A DNA stretch of 51,081 nt from JBMZCV01 sp049613665 (GCA_049613665.1 JBMZCV010000012.1:1-51081), one strand, 5' to 3'. Counted from the first letter of the stretch, positions 25,328 through 34,422 are shown. Numbers and translations: made by a program. The notes: a model not told the origin generated them from the letters alone.

Positions 25328-26248
25328 ATGAAAAATATAATTAATATAAAATTGCTCTTCTTGTGTATGTTGGCTATCGTATCTTGCGAGCCAGAATACC
25401 AAGATTTTGCTACCGAAGATTCAAAAACAGGTGGTTTAGTTGGTGTACAAACACAACTAATTGGATATGTTATTGGTGATGTCAGAGATTATGATGTCTC
25501 AGTAAGAGTTTTTCAAGGTGAAACAAAAACAACTTCTATTCAAGTACTAAAAAGTTTTACCTATATTGATGGCGATGGTAATGTAGTTACTACTGAAGAA
25601 ATCGAACATGAAACGTTCACGATTTCTGAACAAGCAACTGCACTACTTAATTTTCCTGTAAACTACAATGATTTGAAAGCAGGTCTTACTGTAAATGGTC
25701 AACCATTTCCAGATACAGATGCTGGTTTGCAAATTGGTGATTTCTGGACACTTACTTTCGTATCTACAACTAGCAATGGTGATGTATTCAGAAATGGAAG
25801 CTCGGCTGAAGCTAAAATTAGCGTAGGTACTCGTTATGCAGGTGTATATACTATCGCAACAGGTATCTATTATCACCCTGATGTATTAGATGGCCCTGCT
25901 TCTACATATGCAGGCTCTTATCAAAGAATTATCGAATCTGTTAATTCTAATACTTATAAGATGACAGATATAGGTCCTTGGGAAGGAGAATCTGATAACT
26001 TCTTTTATTTCGTTATCAATGAAGACTTAACAATTGATATTCCAAAAGAATTTAACGGAACTACACAGTTGATTTGGGGAGCTGACGAACTTGCAAACTG
26101 TACTGACAATCCAAATGAACTGGATAGAGTGCTTTGCGACAACTTCGTAATAGCAAAAGATAGTGGAAAAGACATTATTCACATTTCTTATGGATATATT
26201 AGAACTAGTGGTACTCGCCAATTTGACGATGTACTAATTAAAAACTAA
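25328..26248 (+). CDS. lipoprotein of unknown fold in the SusC/SusD operon
   Basis: A 306-residue lipoprotein: signal peptide ending LAIVSC, lipidated Cys at about residue 20 followed by EPEYQDF. The sequence is beta-rich with no catalytic motif; residues 25-165 look like one or two immunoglobulin-like strands (VRVFQGETKTTSIQVLKSF, VTVNGQPFPD-like), the remainder is a separate beta domain containing YAGVYTIATGIYYHP and ending DDVLIKN. By position, third in the operon, it is likely a SusE/F-like surface glycan- or peptide-binding accessory, but I recognise no named family. A terminator at 26286-26327 closes the operon. Confidence 0.7.
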   Translation: MKNIINIKLLFLCMLAIVSCEPEYQDFATEDSKTGGLVGVQTQLIGYVIGDVRDYDVSVRVFQGETKTTSIQVLKSFTYIDGDGNVVTTEEIEHETFTISEQATALLNFPVNYNDLKAGLTVNGQPFPDTDAGLQIGDFWTLTFVSTTSNGDVFRNGSSAEAKISVGTRYAGVYTIATGIYYHPDVLDGPASTYAGSYQRIIESVNSNTYKMTDIGPWEGESDNFFYFVINEDLTIDIPKEFNGTTQLIWGADELANCTDNPNELDRVLCDNFVIAKDSGKDIIHISYGYIRTSGTRQFDDVLIKN

Positions 26249-26285
26249 TTTCATAAAATATTAGGATATATTACTGAATCAATAT

Positions 26286-26327
26286 AAGATATAGCGAATA
26301 TATTACTTTGTATATTTGCTATATCTT
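26286..26327 (+). terminator. terminator with embedded -7-like element
   Basis: A 17-base stem: AAGATATAGCGAATATA pairs with TATATTTGCTATATCTT with a single G-T pair, 8-base loop, followed by TTTG. It closes the SusC/SusD operon. The right arm contains TATATTTG (26311-26318), a perfect TAnnTTTG -7 match 62 bases before the next ATG, so the same bases may be the promoter for the following gene. Confidence 0.65.
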
Positions 26328-26380
26328 TTGTGATAATGCTAACATAACTATACAAAAAAATAAAAAAAACAATATAAAAT

Positions 26381-27244
26381 ATGAGATATACTAACCAAAT
26401 TAGTGTATTATTACTCTTTGTAATACTAACATTTGTTAGCTGTGATAAAGACGAACATACAGATTTTAGCACTTTAGATGCAAGTACAGTAACTGCCACT
26501 TTAGATGCAAATTTGCCCTCTACCATCTTAGAACAAGATAGTACTTTTGTGATTACTATTAGTCTAGATAAGCCACAGGTTGTCGATATGAAATTTTATA
26601 TGTCATTACTCGAAGGAACAGCTACTGAAGGCGAAGACTTCGACTATGACCACGAAATTGTGATTCCTGCTTATGCTACTTCTGGTTCTAGCGAAATCAA
26701 AATTTACAATGATTTAACGATTGAAGAATCAGAAACATTTACTGTCGTTTTCGGAGATACTTCTACACCTAACGTAAATTTTGTGCAAGCAGAACACACA
26801 ATAACTTTGGAAAACTATGTCAATCCAAACTTAGAAATGTACTTTGAGTGGGACGCAGTATTGGCTACTGATAGTGGCGAAGTGCACTTCTGCGATTATG
26901 TAGATTTAGATGTTTATGTATTTGACACAGACGGAAACGATTTAGGTATTTATGATGCTGCAACAGGTGCTTGCCCAGAAGCTATGTTATTTTCAGGAAT
27001 GGCTGACGGCGATTATATCTTGATGACTAACCTTTGGTCTAGTGGCGTTATTCCTGACGACCCAGCAGTAGTAGTAGAATTTCCTATTACAGGTACTTTC
27101 ATTCAAGGTGGTTTGTTTGAGATGCACATGACACAATCTAGCGAAAACTCTTTCTCTTCTGCCGATGGCGATAGCAGCGATGATTTCAGACCTTTAGCTA
27201 ATCTTAGTATTTCTAATGGCACTTACACAATTACTGCTCCTTAA
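26381..27244 (+). CDS. lipoprotein with a Calx-beta-like domain
   Basis: A 287-residue predicted surface lipoprotein. The signal peptide ends ILTFVSC, the Cys is followed by DKDEH, whose K-D-E run resembles the surface-export signal known from Bacteroidota lipoproteins. Residues about 45-145 form a Calx-beta-like domain (TATEGEDFDYDHEIVIPAY, then IEESETFTVVFGD and HTITLENY). The C-terminal half (about 150-287) is acidic, with beta strands and two Cys, and has no motif that I recognise. It follows the SusC/SusD operon after a terminator, so it is a neighbour that may be expressed separately. Substrate binding is only a guess. Confidence 0.7.
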   Translation: MRYTNQISVLLLFVILTFVSCDKDEHTDFSTLDASTVTATLDANLPSTILEQDSTFVITISLDKPQVVDMKFYMSLLEGTATEGEDFDYDHEIVIPAYATSGSSEIKIYNDLTIEESETFTVVFGDTSTPNVNFVQAEHTITLENYVNPNLEMYFEWDAVLATDSGEVHFCDYVDLDVYVFDTDGNDLGIYDAATGACPEAMLFSGMADGDYILMTNLWSSGVIPDDPAVVVEFPITGTFIQGGLFEMHMTQSSENSFSSADGDSSDDFRPLANLSISNGTYTITAP

Positions 27245-27271
27245 TTTGAGAGTGTAAAAATATTCTTATAA

Positions 27272-27309
27272 AAAAAGGCAGCCTTATTATTTTGTAAGAC
27301 TGCCTTTTG
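27272..27309. terminator. bidirectional terminator between convergent genes
   Basis: AAAAAGGCAG and CTTA on the left pair with TAAG and CTGCCTTTT on the right, with one mismatch, flanked by A- and T-runs. It separates the Calx-beta lipoprotein gene (plus) from the metallo-hydrolase gene (minus). Confidence 0.8.
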
Positions 27310-27329
27310 TTTTTTTATAAAAAAAGTGC

Positions 27330-28157
27330 TTATAAATCAAAAACCTTATCAAATGCTACTCCCTTAGCTGTCTGTTTTACCGTAGCACAAGCTATTTGTG
27401 GGTCATGCTCAAAAAACAAGATATGACCATTCTGAGCTGCTGCTTCCAGATACGTTTTTTTCTCCTCTAAAGTGAGCAAAGGCTGCATATCATAAGCCAT
27501 CACATAAGGCAATTTGATATGAGCAGTAGAAGGGATAAGGTCAGCCAAATAAACCAAAGTCTTACCTTTATACTCAATGTGTGGCAACATCATTGCATGT
27601 GTATGTCCATGCACAAATTGCACACATACACCTTTCATAATTTCTTCGCCATCTTTCGCAAACCTAAGTTTGTCTTGCTCTTGCAAAGGCACAAAATTTT
27701 CTTTCAAAAAGCTTGCTTTTTCTCTCGCATTTGGTTTCAAAGCCGTTTGCCAATGTGCTTCATTGCTCCAATAAATAGCATTTGGGAAAGTAGGCACTAA
27801 ATCACCATTTTCATTTCTAGAAACCGCTCCTCCAACATGGTCAAAGTGCAAATGTGTCAAAATGACATCGGTAATATCGGCAGGCGAAAAACCATGCTTT
27901 GCCAAAGACGACAACAAACTCGCTTCGCCATGAGGCGATACATAGCTAAAAAACTTCTCACTTTGTTTGTTTCCCAAGCCTGTATCAATCAATATACGCC
28001 TGTCTTCTTGCACAATAAGCAAACAACGCATTGCCCAAGTACACAAATTTTTTGCGTCTGGCATATTAAGCCTTTGCCAAATGGTTTTTGGTACAACGCC
28101 AAACATTGCTCCACCATCTAGTTTAAAAAAACCTGTATCAATAATATATAACTCCAT
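27330..28157 (-). CDS. metallo-beta-lactamase-fold hydrolase
   Basis: A 275-residue MBL-fold enzyme, probably cytoplasmic as it has no signal peptide. Metal ligands are visible in the HxHxDH motif within LTHLHFDHVGG (about residues 102-112), in HGHTHAM (about 178-184), and in the later aspartate YLADLIPS and histidine FFEHDPQ. The N-terminal region GAMFGVVPKTIWQRL resembles quorum-quenching lactonases and related alkyl/aryl hydrolases, but the substrate cannot be assigned. I use the ATG at 28157 (MELYIIDTGFF), because the open frame from 28181 adds eight residues outside the fold. Confidence 0.88.
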   Translation of the reverse strand: MELYIIDTGFFKLDGGAMFGVVPKTIWQRLNMPDAKNLCTWAMRCLLIVQEDRRILIDTGLGNKQSEKFFSYVSPHGEASLLSSLAKHGFSPADITDVILTHLHFDHVGGAVSRNENGDLVPTFPNAIYWSNEAHWQTALKPNAREKASFLKENFVPLQEQDKLRFAKDGEEIMKGVCVQFVHGHTHAMMLPHIEYKGKTLVYLADLIPSTAHIKLPYVMAYDMQPLLTLEEKKTYLEAAAQNGHILFFEHDPQIACATVKQTAKGVAFDKVFDL

Positions 28158-28339
28158 TGGAAATAAAATTTTTGTTGGCAAGCAAAGTAAGGTTAATTTC
28201 AGAAGTGAACAAGATTTGCAACTATTTTTTCAAAATTTTTAGCCGATAAGATTAAGGTTTATTTAGACTTTTGTTTGCGAAATGATTTGTTTTTATATAT
28301 ATTCGCAGTCTGAATTTTTAACAAAACTATTGTAAACAG

Positions 28340-30280
28340 ATGGAACTGCTCTATATTTGGATAAAAGAATATAATAATATCAAAGAAGAAGGTTTTAATT
28401 TCAGCCCTCGCTATTGGTTTAAGTTTGATAAAAATACTAATACGCTGACTTGTGAGAAACGAAAGCCAGAACTTGCAGATATTTTTAATAATACAGAAGA
28501 AGAGAAAAAGAAAAAATATGCTAAAATAGTGAATGTAACGGCTATTGTGGGCGAAAATGGTACGGGGAAGAGTAGCTTGTTGGATTTTTTAATGCTTTCT
28601 AATAAACATGAATATCCATCTATATTATTATTTTCAAATGAGAAAAATAATTTAATTTTTTCTACTCTAAATGAAAATATCATCAAACCCACTAATTGTC
28701 AAATGATGTTTAATTGCAATAATATGAGCCATAACATATTGAGCAATAAAATTATTTTCTATAGCCCTATTATTGATTTTAGAAACTCTATAAACTTAGG
28801 AGCTAAAAATAAAGCTGCTGATAGAGGACGGCAATTTTCTGAAAAAAGTGAAAAACTTAGTCAAATATTCGATATTTCTAGTAATACTTTATTGTATAAG
28901 GAAGAACTTTCTTTGCATATAGTAAAAGATGTTGAAAGACAGTTAAATGTGATTTTATATGCAGATAAAAATGAAAAATTAAAAGACGAGTTTAATAAAA
29001 TTAGTATTCCTAAAAAGTGTAAAGTAAAGTTTGCTCATATAACAGGAACAAATATAACTCATGGAGAGCGTAAATTTGTCGTCAATACGGAAAATGTTAT
29101 AAATAAAATCATTAAAAATAATCCTGATTATGGTGCTATTTACCAAAATATTTTATACAATCGGAGTTTATTTAACGAGTATAATAAAAGTCTTGGAAAT
29201 AAAGACTTAGTTTATTTAATGGAAAATGATATTAGACCTAGCATATTTAAACCTAAAATAGAAAATAATAAAATAGTTATAGATGATAAAGGGGAAATCC
29301 AAAAAGAAGAAGATGTTTTGGAACAAGAAACAAAAGAGCTAAATAAGTGTATTCAAGAATTGATTGGTGTCTTAAATGAAAATATTCAGACTGTTAATTT
29401 TGAAGATACCCAAAATGAAAATAATTTTAGAAAATCTCAAAGCATCGAATTTAATTTTGAAACTACGAAGAAAATTTTAGAATTTTATTTAAACTATATA
29501 AATGCTTGGAAAAATATTAGTCATCAGTTTTATGATTTCCTACAATTTGATTGGCGAGATATGAGTTCTGGCGAAAAAGCATTTTTAAATCTTTATTCAA
29601 GGCTTTGGGACGCTAAAAAACAGATAGAACAGAAGGAGAAAGAAAGAGAAGAAAAAGATAAGTCTAAATTCCTTTATTTACTCATAGACGAAGGCGAAAT
29701 GGGTTTTCATCCAAAATGGCAGAAAGCATATTTAAAGCGTTTGATAGATTTTGTAAAAGTAGCTTTTGAGGGTAAAAAAATTCAAATTATTATGACATCG
29801 CACTCGCCTTTTTTGGTATCTGATTTGCCTAAAGAGAATGTTATTTTTTTGAGAAAAGACGATGATGGAAATTGTGAGGTAGCAGAACCAAATTTTAAAC
29901 GGACTTTTGCGGAAAATATACATACGCTTTTAGCTAATTCTTTTTTTATGGAAAATGGTTTAGTTGGCGAGTTTGCTAGAGAAAAGATATTAGGCATAAA
30001 GAAGAAACTTGACGATGCGAAATATATTTTAGAAGAAGATGAAAAAGAATATTTTGAAGCAGTTATAGAGAGCATTGGTGAGCCTATTTTGCGGCATATT
30101 TTTCAGAAGAAATTGAGAGAGAAAGTAAAAGGTAATGTAAAACCGCCAGAAGTTCAGAAAGGGAAATTGGAAGAAAAAATAGATAAAGTTTTAACAGAAA
30201 TGGAAAAGTTACAAAAGGAATTAGACTCATTGAAAGAATTTAATGATTTTAAAAAGAAAAAAAATGAAGAAGCGGAATAA
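28340..30280 (+). CDS. Septu-like ATPase (PtuA-type)
   Basis: A 646-residue ABC/SMC-type ATPase of the overcoming-lysogeny/RecF class. Visible in order: an N-terminal YIWIKEYNNIKEEGFNFSPR segment, Walker A GENGTGKSS (about residues 71-79), a long Lys/Asn-rich insert (about 120-400), the signature DMSSGEKAFLNLY (about 406-418), Walker B LYLLIDEGEMGFHP (about 445-458) and the switch His in MTSHSPFLVSDLP (about 484-496). A coiled coil of Lys/Glu-rich heptads closes the protein. The HNH gene follows at 111 bases, the layout of Septu PtuA-PtuB. It is visibly more AT- and Lys-rich than its neighbours, suggesting acquisition by transfer. The anti-phage role is inferred from the pairing. Confidence 0.8.
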   Translation: MELLYIWIKEYNNIKEEGFNFSPRYWFKFDKNTNTLTCEKRKPELADIFNNTEEEKKKKYAKIVNVTAIVGENGTGKSSLLDFLMLSNKHEYPSILLFSNEKNNLIFSTLNENIIKPTNCQMMFNCNNMSHNILSNKIIFYSPIIDFRNSINLGAKNKAADRGRQFSEKSEKLSQIFDISSNTLLYKEELSLHIVKDVERQLNVILYADKNEKLKDEFNKISIPKKCKVKFAHITGTNITHGERKFVVNTENVINKIIKNNPDYGAIYQNILYNRSLFNEYNKSLGNKDLVYLMENDIRPSIFKPKIENNKIVIDDKGEIQKEEDVLEQETKELNKCIQELIGVLNENIQTVNFEDTQNENNFRKSQSIEFNFETTKKILEFYLNYINAWKNISHQFYDFLQFDWRDMSSGEKAFLNLYSRLWDAKKQIEQKEKEREEKDKSKFLYLLIDEGEMGFHPKWQKAYLKRLIDFVKVAFEGKKIQIIMTSHSPFLVSDLPKENVIFLRKDDDGNCEVAEPNFKRTFAENIHTLLANSFFMENGLVGEFAREKILGIKKKLDDAKYILEEDEKEYFEAVIESIGEPILRHIFQKKLREKVKGNVKPPEVQKGKLEEKIDKVLTEMEKLQKELDSLKEFNDFKKKKNEEAE

Positions 30281-30342
30281 ATCGTAGGTTTCACATATTT
30301 ATAACACGTTTTGAGATAAAGATTTAAAAACTATTCGATAAC

Positions 30343-30375
30343 AAACCTTGAAGGTTTTTAAAACCTTCAAGGTTT
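30343..30375. repeat. 33-bp palindrome between ptuA-like and ptuB-like genes
   Basis: Perfect or near-perfect inverted repeat AAACCTTGAAGGTTTT / AAAACCTTCAAGGTTT around a single central base. Palindromes of this type are common dispersed elements in Bacteroidota genomes. It lies 17 bases before the HNH gene ATG, where it could attenuate expression of the nuclease relative to the ATPase. Confidence 0.75.
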
Positions 30376-30391
30376 AACAAAAAACAAAATT

Positions 30392-31381
30392 ATGATAAAT
30401 TTAAAACATACTTTTCGCAGTCAGGCACATTTGGATAGTGTTGTGAAGGAGTATTATAAAAAAATAGGAAGTTGGGTAGAAGAGAAAATTTGTTTAAGCT
30501 TAGAAGCAAATGAGGATAATGGGTTGTTGAAATTTATTAAATGTAATTTAAAAACAATTATTGCAGGAAAACCTGACGAATTGATAGAGTTTTATGAAGA
30601 AATAAAAAAAAAGAATTTTGATGATATCGTATTTATAAGAAAAAATAACAAAAAAGAAAGAAAAAAAGGAAAAGCAGGAAAAAAAGAAACTGTAACGAAG
30701 TTTCTAAAATATGCCTTTGATTATGATAAATTTCGTAATGAAGATGCTGGAAAATGGTGGGCAGAACAGTTGAATATTAAAACTTGCGTTTATTGCAATA
30801 CACAATTTGCTCATGTTTTAAAGTTGGAAAACGCCAAAATAAAGCGAACTTATCAAATTGACCATTTTTTTCCACAAGTTGATTATCCTTATTTTGCTTT
30901 ATCATTTTACAATCTTATTCCATCTTGCGGTACTTGCAACGGTGGAAAAGGCGATAATAATGTAAATGCTGATTTTCATCCTTATAAATTTGATTTTGAC
31001 AAAGAAGCCGTTTTTTCAGTTGATGAAGAAAGTGTAATTGATTTTATTTTAGGTAGTGACCAAACTAAACTAGAAATAGATATAAAACCTCGTTCTGAAA
31101 AAGATAAAAAGGATATTGAAGCTTATGTAGATGATTTCAAACTAAAAGAAGTGTACGCCAATCACACCGACATAGTAACAGAGCTATACCAAAAAAAATA
31201 CCATTATCCAGAGAGTCGCAAACAGGAAATCAGCAATTTATTGGCAGGTGCAGGCGAGCGACTTACGCCAGAAGAAATTACGAGAATGTTGCGAGGCAGT
31301 TATATCGAGCGAGAAAAAATATTGCAGCGGCCACTTTCCAAGCTCATCAAAGACATTTCCGACGAACTTGATTTGATATAG
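30392..31381 (+). CDS. Septu-like HNH endonuclease (PtuB-type)
   Basis: A 329-residue cytoplasmic protein with a treble-clef HNH domain in the middle: zinc-binding TCVYCNTQ (Cys at about 131 and 134), catalytic IDHFFPQVDYPYFALSFYNL with the Asp-His at about 154-155, and the second zinc pair PSCGTCNGGKGD (about 178-189). The helical N-terminal half is Lys-rich; the C-terminal half (about 210-329) is helical with no motif that I recognise. The combination with the upstream ATPase is typical of Septu and retron-associated PtuAB effectors, where the ATPase is thought to control the nuclease. No reverse transcriptase is present. The stop is 92 bases before an unrelated transporter gene. Confidence 0.82.
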   Translation: MINLKHTFRSQAHLDSVVKEYYKKIGSWVEEKICLSLEANEDNGLLKFIKCNLKTIIAGKPDELIEFYEEIKKKNFDDIVFIRKNNKKERKKGKAGKKETVTKFLKYAFDYDKFRNEDAGKWWAEQLNIKTCVYCNTQFAHVLKLENAKIKRTYQIDHFFPQVDYPYFALSFYNLIPSCGTCNGGKGDNNVNADFHPYKFDFDKEAVFSVDEESVIDFILGSDQTKLEIDIKPRSEKDKKDIEAYVDDFKLKEVYANHTDIVTELYQKKYHYPESRKQEISNLLAGAGERLTPEEITRMLRGSYIEREKILQRPLSKLIKDISDELDLI

Positions 31382-31473
31382 CACACAAGATTTACCACAA
31401 TCATTTGGCTATCTCAATATTTAAACCTATTTTTAAGGCTTGCAAGCAAAAAATGTAAACGAAAACTGATAGT

Positions 31474-33252
31474 ATGAAAGAGCTACTTTTAGAAGTCAAA
31501 AACTTGGAAACGCACTTTAAGACAGAAGACGGCATCGTGAAAGCCGTAGATAAGGTGAGTTTCAACATATATAAAGGCGAAACCGTTGGTATTGTAGGCG
31601 AATCGGGTTCGGGAAAGTCTGTCACATCGCTTTCTATCATGGGCCTCATTCCGCAGCCTCCTGGCTATATCGCTGGCGGCGAAATCCTATATCATCGTCC
31701 AGATGGCAGTGTGATTGACTTAGCCCAAATTTCGGAAGACGAATTGCGAAAATATCGAGGCAACGAAATCGCCATGATTTTTCAAGAACCGATGACTTCG
31801 CTAAATCCTGTTTTTACTTGTGGCGACCAAGTGTTAGAAGCTATTTTGCTACATCAGGAAGTGAGCAAAGCGGAGGCAAAAAAACGCACCATTGAGTTAT
31901 TTGAAAAGGTGCAACTGCCAACGCCAGAACGCATTTTCGACTCGTATCCGCATCAGCTTTCAGGTGGCCAAAAGCAAAGAGTAATGATTGCAATGGCGAT
32001 GTCTTGCGACCCAAATATTTTGATTGCCGATGAGCCGACAACGGCACTAGACGTAACGGTGCAAAAAACGATTTTGGAACTCATGGAAAAGCTAAAACGT
32101 GAGATAGAATCGTCAGTTATCTTTATTACGCACGATTTGGGCGTGATTGCTGAAATCGCAGACCGTGTTATCGTGATGTATAAAGGGCATATCGTGGAGC
32201 AAGGTTCGGTATATGAAATTTTTGCAGCACCAAAACATCCTTATACAAAAGGTTTGTTAGCTTGCCGTCCGCCACTCGGAAAACGCCTAAGCCGCTTGCC
32301 TACTGTAAACGATTTTATGGGTTTTGAAGATGGCAAAATGATAGAAAAAGTAGCTTCTATCGAAGAAATGATTAAAAAAGTAGAAATAGATGCAAGTGCA
32401 ACGCAGGAAAGATTTGCGAGGCTAGAAGCACAAGAGCCTATTTTGAAAGTTAGAAATCTGAAAACTTATTTCCCTTCAAAACGCAACTTTTTCGGCAAGG
32501 TATTGGATTATGTGAAAGCCGTTGATGATGTGAGTTTTGATGTATATCCAGGCGAAACACTTGGTTTGGTGGGCGAATCTGGCTGTGGAAAAACGACTTT
32601 AGGGCGTACACTCTTGCGACTTGCTCCAGCTTTTGGCGGCTCGGTACACTACAAAGGCAAATCTATTTTGGATATGCCAGCCAAAGAAATGACCGAATTG
32701 CGTAAGGAAATGCAAATCATTTTCCAAGACCCATATTCTTCGCTTAATCCACGTCTGACTATCGGAAATGCGATTATGGAGCCTATGCAGGTACACAATA
32801 TTTTGGATAATGACAAACAACGCAAAGAAAGAGTAGTTGAGCTATTGGAAACTTGCAATATGTTACCAGAGCATTTCAATCGCTATCCACATGAGTTTTC
32901 GGGTGGCCAGCGACAGCGTATTTGCATTGCGAGAGCTTTGGCACTCAATCCGAAATTTATTATTTGCGATGAATCTGTTTCGGCACTAGATGTGTCGGTG
33001 CAAGCACAGGTTTTGAATCTCTTGATTGAATTGCGAGAAAAATTTAAGTTTACTTACATTTTTATCTCTCACGATTTGTCGGTTGTGAAGTTTATGAGCG
33101 ACAGAATGATAGTGATGAATAAAGGTAAAATTGAGGAAATGGGCTTGGCAGACGATATTTACAACGAGCCGAAAAAAGCTTATACGCAAAAACTCATTTC
33201 TGCCATTCCGAAAGGCGAGTTGAGCGATATTGAAGAAAGACATGGTAGGTAA
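31474..33252 (+). CDS. fused dipeptide/oligopeptide ABC transporter ATPase (DppD-DppF)
   Basis: A 592-residue tandem ATPase that energises peptide uptake (GsiA/YejF layout). NBD1 covers about 1-260 with Walker A GESGSGKS (42-49), signature LSGGQKQR (about 163-170) and Walker B ILIADEPTTALD (about 183-194). NBD2 covers about 330-585 with Walker A GESGCGKT (about 367-374), signature FSGGQRQR (about 478-485) and Walker B FIICDESVSALD, where Ser replaces the more usual Pro. The linker (about 280-325) is charged and helical. No permease or binding protein is adjacent, so partners must be elsewhere. A terminator follows. Confidence 0.92.
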   Translation: MKELLLEVKNLETHFKTEDGIVKAVDKVSFNIYKGETVGIVGESGSGKSVTSLSIMGLIPQPPGYIAGGEILYHRPDGSVIDLAQISEDELRKYRGNEIAMIFQEPMTSLNPVFTCGDQVLEAILLHQEVSKAEAKKRTIELFEKVQLPTPERIFDSYPHQLSGGQKQRVMIAMAMSCDPNILIADEPTTALDVTVQKTILELMEKLKREIESSVIFITHDLGVIAEIADRVIVMYKGHIVEQGSVYEIFAAPKHPYTKGLLACRPPLGKRLSRLPTVNDFMGFEDGKMIEKVASIEEMIKKVEIDASATQERFARLEAQEPILKVRNLKTYFPSKRNFFGKVLDYVKAVDDVSFDVYPGETLGLVGESGCGKTTLGRTLLRLAPAFGGSVHYKGKSILDMPAKEMTELRKEMQIIFQDPYSSLNPRLTIGNAIMEPMQVHNILDNDKQRKERVVELLETCNMLPEHFNRYPHEFSGGQRQRICIARALALNPKFIICDESVSALDVSVQAQVLNLLIELREKFKFTYIFISHDLSVVKFMSDRMIVMNKGKIEEMGLADDIYNEPKKAYTQKLISAIPKGELSDIEERHGR

Positions 33253-33267
33253 AAACGATGTTTTTAG

Positions 33268-33307
33268 AAAAAGTGAAGAACGAAAACTATTTTGTTCTTC
33301 ACTTTTT
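33268..33307 (+). terminator. rho-independent terminator after the peptide ABC gene
   Basis: 14-base perfect stem AAAAAGTGAAGAAC / GTTCTTCACTTTTT with a 12-base loop, followed by a T-run, 16 bases after the stop. Confidence 0.88.
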
Positions 33308-33382
33308 TTTTGCGTTTTAACTTACTAAAGTGTTGTTTGATTGCTTTTAAAATGGTATCTTTTGGAGAAAACATTCAAGAAT

Positions 33383-34048
33383 ATGAAAATAAAAAACTTA
33401 GCAAACTATATTGACCATACTATTCTGAAAGCTATCACTACACGCCAACAAATAAAAACTTTGTGTTATGAAGCAATTGAATACGGTTTTGTAGCGGTTT
33501 GCGTACCTCCTTGCTATTTGTCACGAGCCAAAGATTATTTGAAAGATACAGAGATAAAAGTAGCTACGGTTGTCGGTTTTCCGATGGGTTATAGCAATAG
33601 CATTTCGAAAGCGGAAGAAGCTTTAGTAGCTATTTTGGAAGGAGCAGATGAAATAGATATGGTCGCAAATCTGTCGGCTATCAAAGAGCAGGCGTGGGAA
33701 TATGTACATAAAGACATTTACCGTATCAATTTGCATTGCAAAAATAAAAAAGTAAAACTGAAAGTGATTATAGAAGCTGCTTTGCTCACCGATGAAGAAA
33801 TTATTAAAGTTTGCGAAATTTGTGCTGCCTGCAACGTGGATTTTGTGAAGACTTCGACAGGCTTTCATGGCACAGGTGCGAAACTCGAAAATGTCGTTTT
33901 GATGCGTCAGCATTTGCCCAATCACATCAAAATAAAAGCTTCTGGCGGTATCAGAACACGCAGTTTTGCTCTGCAACTCATTGAAGCTGGAGCAGACCGT
34001 TTGGGTTGTTCGAGTGGCGTTGCTATTATGAAAGAAAAAGCTCAGTAG
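33383..34048 (+). CDS. deoC: deoxyribose-phosphate aldolase
   Basis: Cleaves 2-deoxyribose 5-phosphate to glyceraldehyde 3-phosphate and acetaldehyde in deoxynucleoside salvage. A TIM barrel of 221 residues. Visible are NYIDHTILKA (start of strand 1), AVCVPPCYL, VATVVGFPMGY, EIDMVANL with the catalytic Asp (about 90), and the Schiff-base Lys in DFVKTSTGFHGTGA (about 152), followed by IKASGGIRT with a second active-site Lys (about 182). I use the ATG at 33383; the open frame extends back to a TTG at 33341 but would add 14 residues that do not fit the family. No other deo genes are adjacent. Confidence 0.94.
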   Translation: MKIKNLANYIDHTILKAITTRQQIKTLCYEAIEYGFVAVCVPPCYLSRAKDYLKDTEIKVATVVGFPMGYSNSISKAEEALVAILEGADEIDMVANLSAIKEQAWEYVHKDIYRINLHCKNKKVKLKVIIEAALLTDEEIIKVCEICAACNVDFVKTSTGFHGTGAKLENVVLMRQHLPNHIKIKASGGIRTRSFALQLIEAGADRLGCSSGVAIMKEKAQ

Positions 34049-34422
34049 TTTTTATTTTTTTTGAAGAAAGCAAGCATATAAAAAAAAATATTGCAAACCA
34101 ATTTATTGATTTATTTTTCTAAAAATTTAATTTCATTTTTTTTCGCCTTTTCAATCTATAAAACACCATTTTACAATACTTTATACATGAAAATAAAAAT
34201 AAATTCTAAAATGTTGGTACTTCATTTTTCGAAAGCTAAAATAACGCAAAAGAGATTTTTTAACGCACTTTAAACTTTTGTCACGTTTGTGTATCAAAAA
34301 AGGGACTTCGGTAATAAACGGAGACGCAAAAACAGAAAAGCTGATAGCTTGCTTTGCTGTTTTATTTCAAAAATCTCACAAACTCACTTTTAGTGCTTGG
34401 CACTTAAAAAAAATTAAATATT
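34049..34422. other. 374-base intergenic region with a repeat fragment
   Basis: The open frames here are short and have no homologue-like features, so I do not call genes. Near the 3' end, 34391-34408 (TAGTGCTTGGCACTTAAA) is the AGTGC-TTG-GCACT palindrome also present at 8007-8019 and 44192-44204 in the dispersed intergenic repeats. It lies 14 bases upstream of the next ATG. Nothing else is clear. Confidence 0.45.

Noticed and set aside
28340..31381. Retron with PtuAB effector
   Set aside because: No reverse transcriptase gene and no msr/msd-like RNA were seen on either side.
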